DNA of 64,000 bases from Acidobacteriota bacterium (GCA_028749115.1 JAQURD010000003.1:186001-250000); one strand, 5' to 3'. Numbered from the stretch's first letter, positions 41,092 to 49,488 are shown. Program-made: numbers and translations. The notes: generated by a model from the sequence alone, not told the origin.

Positions 41092-43251
41092 TTATTCCTG
41101 AGCGACTGAATAGACATCCTTCAAACGGGAAATTTTGTTAGCAATCTGCCGGAGGTGTCCGGTGTCATTGATAGCCAGCTCGAGGACCATGCTGGCCTGA
41201 CCATCAGTTCCTGTTTTCACTTCTGCTCTTGAAATGTTTCCCTTTAATTCTGCAACGGCTGCTGCTACTCTGGCTAAAACTCCAGGTGAATCGTTAGCTC
41301 TAATCATCAATCTGGCCTTGAATTGGCCAGGATAGTCCGGATCCCAGGCAACTTCAACCAATCTTTGATTGTCGAGGATTTCTTTTTGGACTAGATGACA
41401 ACGCTGAGCATGAATGGTCAATCCCTTGCCGGCTGTCAGGTAACCAACTACCGGTTCACCTTTAATCGGTGAGCAACAGCGGGCCAGGTGAATCATCTGT
41501 TCTTTTGGATCTTTGATGACTAACCTTACACCGGCTGGCCGGCCAGAAATGGTATCTACGATTTTTTTTAAAACGCCGGCTGGACTGCTGACAGGCAGAG
41601 TTAAACCTGAGTTCAGTCGCTTGATAAATTCTTCGTTAATGATCAATTGACCCGAGCCGGCCAGATAATAAAAATCATCCAGATTGTTCAATTGTAAGTT
41701 TAGTTGATGTTTTATTCGCCTGAGCAAATCTTTTTCATTTTGAAAGGCAGGGGGCAGCTTATACTTTTTTAACTCTTTGTCCCACAGCCTTTTGCCGAGG
41801 GCGATGCTCTGACTTCTTCTTTTGATATTGAGGTATTTTTTTATCTGTTGCCTGGCGCCGGCTGTCGCTACCCAGTTTAACCAGCTCCGGTTTGGACTGC
41901 GGTCGGCCGAAGTAATAACTTCTACTATGTCACCGCTTTTTAAAACTGTCTTGACGGGCATAATTTCCCTATTGATCCGGGCTTCTCTAGCCTGTAGGCC
42001 GATTTCGGTGTGAATCTTAAAGGCAAAATCGAGAGCTGTCGCCCCCGCCGGCAGGCTGATCACTTTCCCTTTTGGAGTAAAAGCGTAAATTTCTTCCGGG
42101 ATAAGATTAATTTTGAGATTTTTCAGGAATTCTTTTGGATTTTTCTGTTCGCTAAAAAGAGCGGTAATTTCGCGCAGCCATTGAAGCCTTTGATCTTCAG
42201 AGCCAAGGCCTGATGGAGCTCCTTCTTTGTATTTCCAGTGGGAGGCGATACCATTTTCAGCCAGTTCATGCATCTCTCTGGTTCTGATCTGGATTTCAAA
42301 GGTCAGCCTGTCCTCAGTAATAATAGTTGTATGCAATGATTGATACAAATTGGCTTTAGGCATGGCAATATAATCGTGAAAGCGCTGCGGCAGGTGCGGC
42401 CAGCGCTGATGTATAATGCCTAGAGCTGCATAGCAGCTTTTGACTGAATCGGTTATGATACGCAGAGCGAGAAAATCGTAGACCTGGTCAAAGTCAATAC
42501 TCTTTTTCTGCATTTTGCAATAAACGCTATAGAGTCTTTTGATCCTGGATTGAACTTCGACGCCAAGTCCATTATCCCTCATCAACTGTTCCATATCTTT
42601 CTTGAACTTCTTTAATTCTTTTTCGCCCTTCTTCAGTGCTGGCTCGACCAGGGCTACCAGGCGGAAATATTCATCTGGTTCTACATAGCGGAAAGCCAGC
42701 TCTTCCAGCTCAGCTCTAATCCGGCCCATCCCCAGCCGGTTGGCAATAGGGGCATAAATATCCAGTGTTTCCCGGGCGATCCTTTTTTGTTTGTCCTCGC
42801 TTAAAAAATGTAAAGTTTTAAGATTGTGCCAGCGGTCAGCCAGTTTAATAAAAATGACCCGCAGGTCATCTATCATTGCCAGAATTATTTTTCTGATGGT
42901 CTCAGCTCTAGTATCTTCAGGCGAAGTATCTTCAATGCGACTGATTTTTGTCACCCCTTCGACCAGAGTCGCCACTTCGCGGCCAAAGTTTTCCTTAATT
43001 TCGGCCAGGCTGACATCAGTATCTTCAGGCACATCATGCAACAGGGCAGCAATCAGGGTGGTCAGATCAAGGTGCATCTCAGCCAGAAGATTAGTTACTT
43101 CCAGGGGATGGCTCAGATACGGTTCCCCTGACCTTCTAATCTGACCTCGATGAGCTCGGGCAGCAAAAATATAAGCTTTTTGTAGAGTTCTTATATCTTT
43201 TTCTGTATAATCCCCCTGAATTTTTTCGACGATATCATCAAAACGAATCAT
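41092..43251 (-). CDS. bifunctional (p)ppGpp synthetase/hydrolase, RelA/SpoT family
   Basis: The 719-residue protein has an HD hydrolase domain (HPLEVTNLLAEM; ALLHDVPEDTD; ADRWHNLKTL), a synthetase domain (YDFLALRIITD; FEIQIRTREMHELAENGIAS), a TGS domain (about 385-445, IYAFTPKGKVISLP) and a C-terminal ACT domain. Both catalytic halves look intact. The normally conserved NGYQSLHTT loop reads NLYQSLHTT here. It makes and degrades the stringent-response alarmone. No strong ribosome site is seen. Confidence 0.93.
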   Translation of the reverse strand: MIRFDDIVEKIQGDYTEKDIRTLQKAYIFAARAHRGQIRRSGEPYLSHPLEVTNLLAEMHLDLTTLIAALLHDVPEDTDVSLAEIKENFGREVATLVEGVTKISRIEDTSPEDTRAETIRKIILAMIDDLRVIFIKLADRWHNLKTLHFLSEDKQKRIARETLDIYAPIANRLGMGRIRAELEELAFRYVEPDEYFRLVALVEPALKKGEKELKKFKKDMEQLMRDNGLGVEVQSRIKRLYSVYCKMQKKSIDFDQVYDFLALRIITDSVKSCYAALGIIHQRWPHLPQRFHDYIAMPKANLYQSLHTTIITEDRLTFEIQIRTREMHELAENGIASHWKYKEGAPSGLGSEDQRLQWLREITALFSEQKNPKEFLKNLKINLIPEEIYAFTPKGKVISLPAGATALDFAFKIHTEIGLQAREARINREIMPVKTVLKSGDIVEVITSADRSPNRSWLNWVATAGARQQIKKYLNIKRRSQSIALGKRLWDKELKKYKLPPAFQNEKDLLRRIKHQLNLQLNNLDDFYYLAGSGQLIINEEFIKRLNSGLTLPVSSPAGVLKKIVDTISGRPAGVRLVIKDPKEQMIHLARCCSPIKGEPVVGYLTAGKGLTIHAQRCHLVQKEILDNQRLVEVAWDPDYPGQFKARLMIRANDSPGVLARVAAAVAELKGNISRAEVKTGTDGQASMVLELAINDTGHLRQIANKISRLKDVYSVAQE

Positions 43252-43290
43252 GGGCCTGGCTGGTAAGCTCCTGGCTGTTTTTATACTTCT

Positions 43291-44295
43291 TCAAGCCTTA
43301 ATATAACTTTTTATCGCCTGATAGACTTCATCTGGCTGGATGTTATTAAGGCAACGGTGATCATAAGGACATGCTCTGTAAGAGCAGGGGGAACAGGGAA
43401 CACGTTTTTTGATGATAGAAGCTGGTGACAGGACTGGACTGCGGGTCTCTGGGTCAGTTGGGCCAAATAGCGAGACGACAGGCACCCCCAGAAAATTGGC
43501 CAGATGGGTTAATCCCGAATCAGTGCCGATGAAAGCACGACAATGGGTCAGAATCCCCGGCATGTCTGCAAGCTCCAGCTGCCCGACAAGATCAACAACC
43601 TCTGGTTTCAGGTTACGTAATATTTCCTGAGAGACCTCCCGGCTGCCGGTTGAACCAACCAGGATAATCTGCCAGGATTTATCAGACAGCCTGTTAATAA
43701 GTTCTATCTGATGGTGGACAGGCCAGAGGCAAGCCCGGCCAAAACTTGACCCGGGTTTAATAGCGATAATAGGTCTATCGGTTACGAGGCCATGGGCTCT
43801 CAAGATCTTATCTGCCTGATGAAGATAATGGCTAGAGACTGTCAACCCGGGAAAATTGGATTCCTGACTGAAGCCGGCTTTCTTCAAAAGATTAAGATAA
43901 TAATCTTTTAGATGAGTGGGAGGGTCTGTCACCTTGACGGTAAATTTCCTGGAAAGCATAAAGCCGCGCCCTTCATGATCGTAACCCCAGCGCTCTGGTA
44001 ATCTGGCCAGATAAAAAAGAAGGGCAGAGGTAAAAGAATGATCAAGGAGAAACCCAAGATCAAAGTTCATTTTTTTTAACTGATTGGCCGCTCTTCTCAA
44101 CCGGGTTATATCTTTTGTTTCAGTCAGAGGAAGACGATGATATTCAGGCAAAATAATTGAGAATAACTGCTCAAAGGGCGGGCTCAGTAGAAGATAGATT
44201 TCAGCCTCTGGCAGGTTGGCCTGCAGGGACTTAAGGCAGGGAAGGGCTAACAAGGAAGCACCCAGAGTAGGTGGCATATAAACTATAACTTTCAT
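43291..44295 (-). CDS. glycosyltransferase family 9 (heptosyltransferase-like)
   Basis: The 334-residue protein has the GT9/WaaF pattern: a Rossmann-like N-terminal domain with MPPTLGASLLALPCLKSL, then IAIKPGSSFGRACLWPVHH, and the donor-site motif IGTDSGLTHLANFLGVPVVS followed by LFGPTDPETRSP. A CSPCSYRACPYDHRC cysteine cluster lies near the end. It probably adds a heptose or similar sugar to lipopolysaccharide core. The frame extends upstream through a TTG, but that is the -35 box, so ATG 44295 is the start. Confidence 0.88.
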   Translation of the reverse strand: MKVIVYMPPTLGASLLALPCLKSLQANLPEAEIYLLLSPPFEQLFSIILPEYHRLPLTETKDITRLRRAANQLKKMNFDLGFLLDHSFTSALLFYLARLPERWGYDHEGRGFMLSRKFTVKVTDPPTHLKDYYLNLLKKAGFSQESNFPGLTVSSHYLHQADKILRAHGLVTDRPIIAIKPGSSFGRACLWPVHHQIELINRLSDKSWQIILVGSTGSREVSQEILRNLKPEVVDLVGQLELADMPGILTHCRAFIGTDSGLTHLANFLGVPVVSLFGPTDPETRSPVLSPASIIKKRVPCSPCSYRACPYDHRCLNNIQPDEVYQAIKSYIKA

Positions 44296-44302
44296 TAGGC
44301 TA

Positions 44303-44331
44303 ATTCTATCGCCCGGATAACAAGCTGTCAA
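44303..44331 (-). promoter_or_regulatory. promoter of the GT9 gene, leaderless geometry
   Basis: On the minus strand a perfect TTGACA (44326-44331), a 17-base spacer and TAGAAT (44303-44308) are followed by seven bases and the ATG at 44295. There is no Shine-Dalgarno site. Confidence 0.75.
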
Positions 44332-44337
44332 AAGTTT

Positions 44338-44619
44338 CTATTTCCCGGCAGTTGAGCTATCGGCTTTGCTAGCTTTCTGGCCGGTTTCAATACCTTCAGT
44401 TGTATCCTTTTTATGGCCGTTGTCTCCGGCAGGAGAATTTTTGTGAGCATAATCAGTGATATACCAGCCAGAACCTTTAAACTGAATCGCCGGTGAAGAA
44501 ATCAATCTGACCAGCTGGCCATGGCAGTGGGGGCATTTATCAAGCGGTTTATCGTTTAATTTTTGCATGGCTTCAAATATCCGGTGGCATTTCTGACAGC
44601 GGTATTCGTATATCGGCAT
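44338..44619 (-). CDS. FmdB-family zinc-ribbon protein
   Basis: The 93-residue protein opens MPIYEYRCQKCHRIFE and has a second CPHC, forming a zinc ribbon typical of FmdB-type putative regulatory proteins. The C-terminal half (about 55-93) is hydrophilic and probably disordered. An AGGAG ribosome site precedes the ATG. The role is unknown. Confidence 0.9.
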   Translation of the reverse strand: MPIYEYRCQKCHRIFEAMQKLNDKPLDKCPHCHGQLVRLISSPAIQFKGSGWYITDYAHKNSPAGDNGHKKDTTEGIETGQKASKADSSTAGK

Positions 44620-44667
44620 TTTATTTCTCCTGCAGCGCTTATATAAAGCCTTAATCTAAGATTTAAG

Positions 44668-44696
44668 ATTATAGCAGAAAGATGCCCGCAGATTAA
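44668..44696 (-). promoter_or_regulatory. promoter for the fmdB-type gene
   Basis: On the minus strand TTAATC (44691-44696) and a perfect TATAAT (44668-44673) are 17 bases apart. The leader is about 42 nt. Confidence 0.5.
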
Positions 44697-44773
44697 TAAT
44701 TAACCTTGTTGTCTTCCCAGAGTGGCTTAAAAAATATTATGGAATCAAAATAAATAACCCGTCAGCGTCAGGA

Positions 44774-44899
44774 TTAATCCTGGTCATCCTGAAACTTGGG
44801 TATTCTGGCTTTTTCTTTTTCTTGGCCAACATGAAAGCCAACCAGGAACATTGAAAAAACAGTAGCTATAATTAGTAGGAACTGTAAAAACTTCTTCAT
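44774..44899 (-). CDS. 41-residue single-pass membrane peptide
   Basis: This short ORF begins at ATG 44899 with a strong AGGAAGG site five bases upstream and a TTGACA further up. The product has a basic start (MKKF), one hydrophobic helix (about residues 4-24) and a hydrophilic, charged tail (EKEKARIPKFQDDQD). It has no recognisable family. It lies between fmdB and the secreted Memo fusion gene, transcribed away from the latter. Confidence 0.6.
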   Translation of the reverse strand: MKKFLQFLLIIATVFSMFLVGFHVGQEKEKARIPKFQDDQD

Positions 44900-45048
44900 T
44901 TTTGCCTTCCTATATAAATTTTTCCTCAAAATATACTGATTGTCAACAGGGTAAAGCTATTTTTTTATATTTTTTATCAATTTTTCGTAGCATTTTATTC
45001 ATTTGCCACTGGCCGCTCAAAAGTTTAATATTAAAAAAGGAGGAGGCT

Positions 45049-46491
45049 ATGAAGGTTAAGCTTTTTACCGTTTTTTTTATTTTGTTGGGGACAGGCCTTC
45101 TCATCGATTCCGTCCTGGCTCAGGGAATTAGAAGGCCTGTCTGGGCAGGTCAGTTTTACGAAGCTGACCCGGCCCGCCTGGCCCATTTAATTGATGCCTA
45201 TCTCCAAGAAACAAATGTCCCGGGAATTGATGGCCGGATTGCCGGTCTCATTTGCCCTCATGCTGGCTATGTCTATTCAGGCAAAATTGCTGCTAGTGGC
45301 TACCAGCTAACTAAGGGTCTCGACATCTCAACAGTCGTCATTATCGGTCCTTCTCACCGGTCTCGATTCGAAGGTTGTTCAATATATCTGAAGGGAGGTT
45401 TTGAGACTCCACTTGGCGTGGCTGAAGTAGATGAAAAGCTGGCCGGAGAGCTCGCCAGGATTTCTGGCTATGGTTATGTGGCTGATGCTCACCGGGAAGA
45501 ACATTCAGTTGAAGTTCAGGTTCCTTTTATCCAGAGGGCATTTCCGCAGGCAAAAATAGTACCAATCGTCATGGGATATCAAACCGAAGATACTATCAGC
45601 AGGCTGGCCGCAGCTCTGGTCAAAGCCCTGCCGGGCAGGAAAGCTCTGGTTGTGGCTTCGACTGACATGTCGCATTTTCTAAGCCAGGAGGAAGCCCGAG
45701 GGCAGGATGGTAAGACCATAGAGCTTTTAAAGGCTATGGAAATAAAAACTCTCTTGCGGAAGGTAGAAAGAGGAGAAAACATCATGTGCGGAGGAGGGCC
45801 TGTGCTGTCGCTTCTTCTTTATGCCCAGAAGCTTGGCCAGGCCAGGCTGGCTGTGCTTAAAGCCGGCGATTCAGCCTCGGCCGGCGGCTCGTCTGACCGG
45901 GTGGTCGGTTACCTGTCGGCCGCAGTCTATTTTGAGGAAAAACCCGCCAGCTTAATCTTGAATAAAGAAGAAAAAGCTGAATTACTGGCCTTAGCCAGAA
46001 ACTCCATTGAGTATTACCTGACAAACGGGGAGTTCATTAACTTAGAAATTTCAAACCCAAAGTTCCTTGAGAATAGAGGCGTCTTTGTCACCCTGAGAGA
46101 AAATGGAGAACTCAGGGGGTGCATTGGTTTTGTTGAGCCAGTTTATCCGCTATATCAAGCTATTATTCAATCGGCGGGTTATGCAGCCGCTGGGGATCCA
46201 AGATTTTCTCCCTTGAAGCCGGATGAGCTAAAGAAGATTAAAGTAGAAATCTCAATTCTGACCAGGCCAGAGCCGGTAGATGACATTTCCGACATCAAGA
46301 TTGGCCAGCATGGCTTGCTTATCAAGCAGGGAAACCGTAGCGGTTTGCTGCTGCCTCAAGTGGCCAGCGAATTTGGCTGGGACCGGTCAGTCTTTCTCAA
46401 AGAAGTCTGCCGGAAAGCTAGTTTGCCTGACGACGCCTGGAAAAAACCAGGCTCGCTTTTTAAATTTGAGGCATTGGTTTTTGGAGAATAA
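45049..46491 (+). CDS. secreted Memo-AMMECR1 fusion (AmmeMemoRadiSam proteins B and A)
   Basis: The 480-residue protein has a signal peptide (about 1-25, ending SVLAQ), a Memo domain (about 28-300) and an AMMECR1 domain (about 310-478). The Memo part shows RRPVWAGQFYEADP, ICPHAGYVYSGKIAASGY, VIIGPSHRSRFEG and REEHSVEVQVPFIQ. The AMMECR1 part shows VFVTLRENGELRGCIGF and VEISILTRPEPVDD. I start at ATG 45049 (AAGGAGGAGG upstream) because it gives the signal peptide. These two domains usually occur with a radical SAM protein, which is not in this window. The function is unknown. Confidence 0.88.
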   Translation: MKVKLFTVFFILLGTGLLIDSVLAQGIRRPVWAGQFYEADPARLAHLIDAYLQETNVPGIDGRIAGLICPHAGYVYSGKIAASGYQLTKGLDISTVVIIGPSHRSRFEGCSIYLKGGFETPLGVAEVDEKLAGELARISGYGYVADAHREEHSVEVQVPFIQRAFPQAKIVPIVMGYQTEDTISRLAAALVKALPGRKALVVASTDMSHFLSQEEARGQDGKTIELLKAMEIKTLLRKVERGENIMCGGGPVLSLLLYAQKLGQARLAVLKAGDSASAGGSSDRVVGYLSAAVYFEEKPASLILNKEEKAELLALARNSIEYYLTNGEFINLEISNPKFLENRGVFVTLRENGELRGCIGFVEPVYPLYQAIIQSAGYAAAGDPRFSPLKPDELKKIKVEISILTRPEPVDDISDIKIGQHGLLIKQGNRSGLLLPQVASEFGWDRSVFLKEVCRKASLPDDAWKKPGSLFKFEALVFGE

Positions 46492-46515
46492 ATAGCAAAA
46501 TCGGTAATGCCAGGA

Positions 46516-46544
46516 TTGATAATAATGATTAATGAATCTATAAT
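46516..46544 (+). promoter_or_regulatory. promoter upstream of the 89-aa ORF
   Basis: TTGATA (46516-46521) and a perfect TATAAT (46539-46544) are 17 bases apart, about 31 bases before ATG 46576. It may serve the following lolB-ispE genes as well. Confidence 0.65.
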
Positions 46545-46575
46545 AAAAAACAGCTGATAAAAACAGGTAATAAAA

Positions 46576-46845
46576 ATGAGCTGGACAATTTATGCGATTT
46601 TAATAGTCTTTGTCCTTTTTATTGTCTTAATGATTGTTAATCCTAAGCTGTCCTGCTTTGGCCGCAAAATTCGCTCGCCTTTTTATCCAGTAACCAGGAA
46701 AAGAAAACGGAGGTCAGCGGCTAGAGATTATAAGTTCGATCTGGGGGGACAGCCAAAAAAAACAGAACCTCCGGCACCGGCTGCCAATGATGGTGACCAG
46801 GCCAAGAAGAAAAAGGTTGAGGATTACGGATTTAAACTCGATTGA
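46576..46845 (+). CDS. small membrane protein with repeated DYxF motif
   Basis: The 89-residue product has one N-terminal membrane helix (about 4-24), a basic stretch (TRKRKRRSAAR), and then two short similar motifs (DYKFDLGG and, at the very C-terminus, DYGFKLD) separated by a Pro/Ala/Lys linker. I do not recognise a family. It overlaps the following LolB-like gene by four bases and is probably cotranscribed with it. Confidence 0.6.
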   Translation: MSWTIYAILIVFVLFIVLMIVNPKLSCFGRKIRSPFYPVTRKRKRRSAARDYKFDLGGQPKKTEPPAPAANDGDQAKKKKVEDYGFKLD

Positions 46846-47570
46846 TTAGCAGACAGCGGCCTCGGGTACTGGTGGCTTTAATTGCCAGGCAAAAGCCAAA
46901 AAAAGGGGTGTCATTGTGTTCTTTGTTTTCTCTCCTGCTCACCGCTGCTATTATAATGGGTAGCATTTCTTGTCTGACCAGTTCACCAATTGTTGTCCCG
47001 CCTGGTGAGATTTCTGATTTCAGGGGGCAAGCCTCTTTTTATTTTAGCTCTCCCTGGCAGCAGGGGCGGGTGAAGTTGAACTTTTTTTTCGAACTGCCGG
47101 CTAGAGCCAGACTGGAAGTACTTAATCCTTTCGGAGGATTAGAATCGATTCTCTGGCTGACCGGCCAAAAGGCAACGCTTTATCTATCTGCCAAGCGTGT
47201 TTACTGGCAGGGGCCAACCAGTTTCCCCTTGAGAGAATTTCTTGGCGGGGAGATATCAGTTGAAGATCTGTCCCGGTTAATATTGGGGCAGGCAGATGAA
47301 CTGGATAATAGCTGGGAAATAACAAGTGGGGCCAGTGGCGAGGTTATAAAGGGAAGGAAGGAAGATTTGAGTTTTGAACTTAAAGACTACTCCCCGGGCA
47401 GCCAGGTACCCAGAACGATAGTTTTTCAAAAGCAAAATTACTCAGCCAGGATACGCTTGACAAAAATGAAATTTAATCAAATCTCCAAAGCTGAGCTTTT
47501 TATCCCTTCGTTTCCAGCTGGAGCCAGAGAAGTCTCGTGGGAGGAGATTTCTAACTTATGGAAGAAATAG
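46842..47570 (+). CDS. LolB-like outer-membrane lipoprotein
   Basis: The frame encodes up to 242 residues; the exact start (TTG 46842 or an internal GTG at 46908) is unclear. A hydrophobic stretch ends at a lipobox-like SISC, followed by beta-rich sequence: ISDFRGQASFYFSSP, ARARLEVLNPFGGLESILWL and a LILGQADELDNSWEI region. LolB inserts lipoproteins into the outer membrane. The identification rests on a weak fold pattern and on the position directly before ispE, where lolB lies in gammaproteobacteria. Confidence 0.65.
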   Translation: MISRQRPRVLVALIARQKPKKGVSLCSLFSLLLTAAIIMGSISCLTSSPIVVPPGEISDFRGQASFYFSSPWQQGRVKLNFFFELPARARLEVLNPFGGLESILWLTGQKATLYLSAKRVYWQGPTSFPLREFLGGEISVEDLSRLILGQADELDNSWEITSGASGEVIKGRKEDLSFELKDYSPGSQVPRTIVFQKQNYSARIRLTKMKFNQISKAELFIPSFPAGAREVSWEEISNLWKK

Positions 47571-48451
47571 AAGTTGCTTCCATGGCTAAAATCAACCTCG
47601 GGCTGGAAGTTTTAGGCCTCCGCCCGGATGGCTACCATGAATTACGGACACTTTTCCAGACGATTAATCTAAGTGACAGAATGATCTTCAAGCCAGGGAA
47701 AGATAATAAAATCCTGCTGACGGGAGATCTGGGAAATGTACCCCGGGATGAAAGCAACCTGATTTACCAGGCTGCTTTACGTCTTAAGCTGGAGGCTGAT
47801 TTAAGCCAGGGAGTGGAAATTGAGATAAAAAAAGCTATTCCTGCCGGGCGCGGGCTGGCCGGAGGAAGCAGTAACGCTGCCGTGACTCTGCTGGTTTTAA
47901 ACCGGCTATGGGCTGTCAATTGGCCACCAGACAGATTGCGTCAACTGGGAGCTTCAATCGGTGCTGATGTGCCTTTTTTCTTTTATGGAGGATTGTGCCT
48001 TGGGATCGGACGGGGAGATGAATTAGAACTTTTACCGGACATCTTTTCCTCCTGGCTCGTCTTAATTATTCCTGATGTTACCCTGTCTACTCCCATGATT
48101 TTCAAAGAATTCGATGCAGCCTCGCCATCCTTGACTTCAAGGGATAAAGAAAGTAAAATTATGGGGTTTTTAAAGACGCGGAATAGGTCTTTGTTCCGTC
48201 AATTTAAGAATGATTTAGAGCTCGTTGCCTTTAAGTTATATCCGCAGCTGGCTGAGATTAAACAGGAGATGTTAAATAGTGGAGCGGAAGTATCTATGAT
48301 GACTGGCTCTGGTTCAGGCATTTACGGATTATTTCAAGATAAGTTGCCAGCTGAAAAAGTTGCGGATAAATTCCGGGCCAGCTACAAGGTAGTGCTGGCG
48401 GAAACGGTTGGGCGTGAGCAATACTGGAAAATGCTCTTTACTGGGGCGTAG
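47558..48451 (+). CDS. ispE: 4-diphosphocytidyl-2-C-methyl-D-erythritol kinase
   Basis: IspE phosphorylates CDP-methylerythritol in the MEP isoprenoid pathway. The 297-residue GHMP kinase has VASMAKINLGLEVLGLRPDG, the ATP loop IPAGRGLAGGSSNAA and the C-terminal MTGSGSGIYGLF. It overlaps the lolB-like gene. Its last codons and stop (to 48451) lie inside the 5' end of the tRNA-Gln gene. ispF of the same pathway is about 10 kb downstream. Confidence 0.96.
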   Translation: MEEIEVASMAKINLGLEVLGLRPDGYHELRTLFQTINLSDRMIFKPGKDNKILLTGDLGNVPRDESNLIYQAALRLKLEADLSQGVEIEIKKAIPAGRGLAGGSSNAAVTLLVLNRLWAVNWPPDRLRQLGASIGADVPFFFYGGLCLGIGRGDELELLPDIFSSWLVLIIPDVTLSTPMIFKEFDAASPSLTSRDKESKIMGFLKTRNRSLFRQFKNDLELVAFKLYPQLAEIKQEMLNSGAEVSMMTGSGSGIYGLFQDKLPAEKVADKFRASYKVVLAETVGREQYWKMLFTGA

Positions 48452-48514
48452 CCAAACTGGTAAGGCAACGGACTTTGGATCCGTGATGTGGAGGTTCGAG
48501 TCCTCCCGCCCCAG
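48442..48514 (+). tRNA. tRNA-Gln (anticodon TTG)
   Basis: A full cloverleaf of 73 nt is seen: acceptor stem TGGGGCG/CGCCCCA, D-stem GCC/GGC, anticodon stem ACGGA/TCCGT with loop CTTTGGA (anticodon TTG), and T-stem GGAGG/CCTCC with TTCGAGT. CCA is not encoded. The first 10 nt overlap the end of ispE, and prs begins 31 nt downstream. Confidence 0.96.
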
Positions 48515-48545
48515 CTTTGATGAAACAGCGTAAAGGACAAAAGGC

Positions 48546-49478
48546 ATGTTAAAAGTTTTTTCTGGAAGTTCTAATCCTCAACTGGCTTATAATATTGCCC
48601 GCTATTTGAATCTTGAACTGGGCCGCTCGGTTCTAGAACGTTTTGCTGATGGTGAGATCCACTTTTACATTGATGAAAACGTGAGGGGCGAAGACGTTTT
48701 TGTTCTTCAATCAGGTAGTTTTGATGCCAATTTTCATCTGATGGAATTATTTCTGATGCTTGATGCTTTTAAGCGTGCTTCAGCGGGTAGAATCACCGCC
48801 GTTATTCCCTATTTTGCCTATGCCCGACAAGACTGGAAGGATAGGCCGAGGGTGCCAATTTCAGCCAGGTTAATGGCTGACCTGCTGGAAACAGCGGGGG
48901 CTAACCGTGTCCTGACGATGGACCTCCATTCACCCCAGATTCAGGGCTTTTTCTCCATCCCTGTTGATAATTTAATGGCTGCACCGGTTATTGCCAGTCA
49001 TATCAAGAGCCTAAAACTTGATAATCTCACCATCGTCTCTCCTGATGCAGGCGGAGTTGGACGGGCCAGGGTTTTTGCTCAGAGGCTTAATGCCCGTCTG
49101 GCTATCATTGATAAAAGGCGGCCAGCTCCCAATGTTGCTCAGATCCTGCATGTTATTGGAGATGTCAGGGACCAGAACGTCCTGATCTTTGATGATATGG
49201 TAGATACAGCCGGAACCCTTACCCTGGGTGTGGATGCTCTCAAGCGGGAAGGAGCCAGAAAAATTTTGGCTGCCTGTACTCATCCGGTCCTTTCCGGCCC
49301 GGCCGTCACCAGGATTAAGCAGTCTGACCTGGAGAAAGTATTTGTCACTGACACGATACCTCTTAAAGAAGAAGCCATCCACAATCCCAAATTTGAAGTT
49401 TTATCAGTAGCCGAACTTTTCGGCGAGGCCATTAAAAGAATAAATGAGGGTAGTTCAGTTAGCTCTCTTTTTGCCTAA
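48546..49478 (+). CDS. prs: ribose-phosphate pyrophosphokinase
   Basis: Prs makes PRPP from ribose 5-phosphate and ATP for nucleotide, His and Trp synthesis. The 310-residue enzyme has RFADGEIHF, YFAYARQDWKDRPRVPISAR, the DLHSPQIQGFF loop, IVSPDAGGVGRARVFA and the PRPP-binding FDDMVDTAGTL. An AAAAGG site precedes the ATG. It lies between tRNA-Gln and rplY. Confidence 0.96.
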   Translation: MLKVFSGSSNPQLAYNIARYLNLELGRSVLERFADGEIHFYIDENVRGEDVFVLQSGSFDANFHLMELFLMLDAFKRASAGRITAVIPYFAYARQDWKDRPRVPISARLMADLLETAGANRVLTMDLHSPQIQGFFSIPVDNLMAAPVIASHIKSLKLDNLTIVSPDAGGVGRARVFAQRLNARLAIIDKRRPAPNVAQILHVIGDVRDQNVLIFDDMVDTAGTLTLGVDALKREGARKILAACTHPVLSGPAVTRIKQSDLEKVFVTDTIPLKEEAIHNPKFEVLSVAELFGEAIKRINEGSSVSSLFA

Positions 49479-49488
49479 GGAGGAAAAC

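Noticed and set aside
44296-44331. TTG start for the GT9 gene at 44331
   Set aside because: It coincides with a perfect TTGACA -35 box; the ATG at 44295 gives the normal family start.
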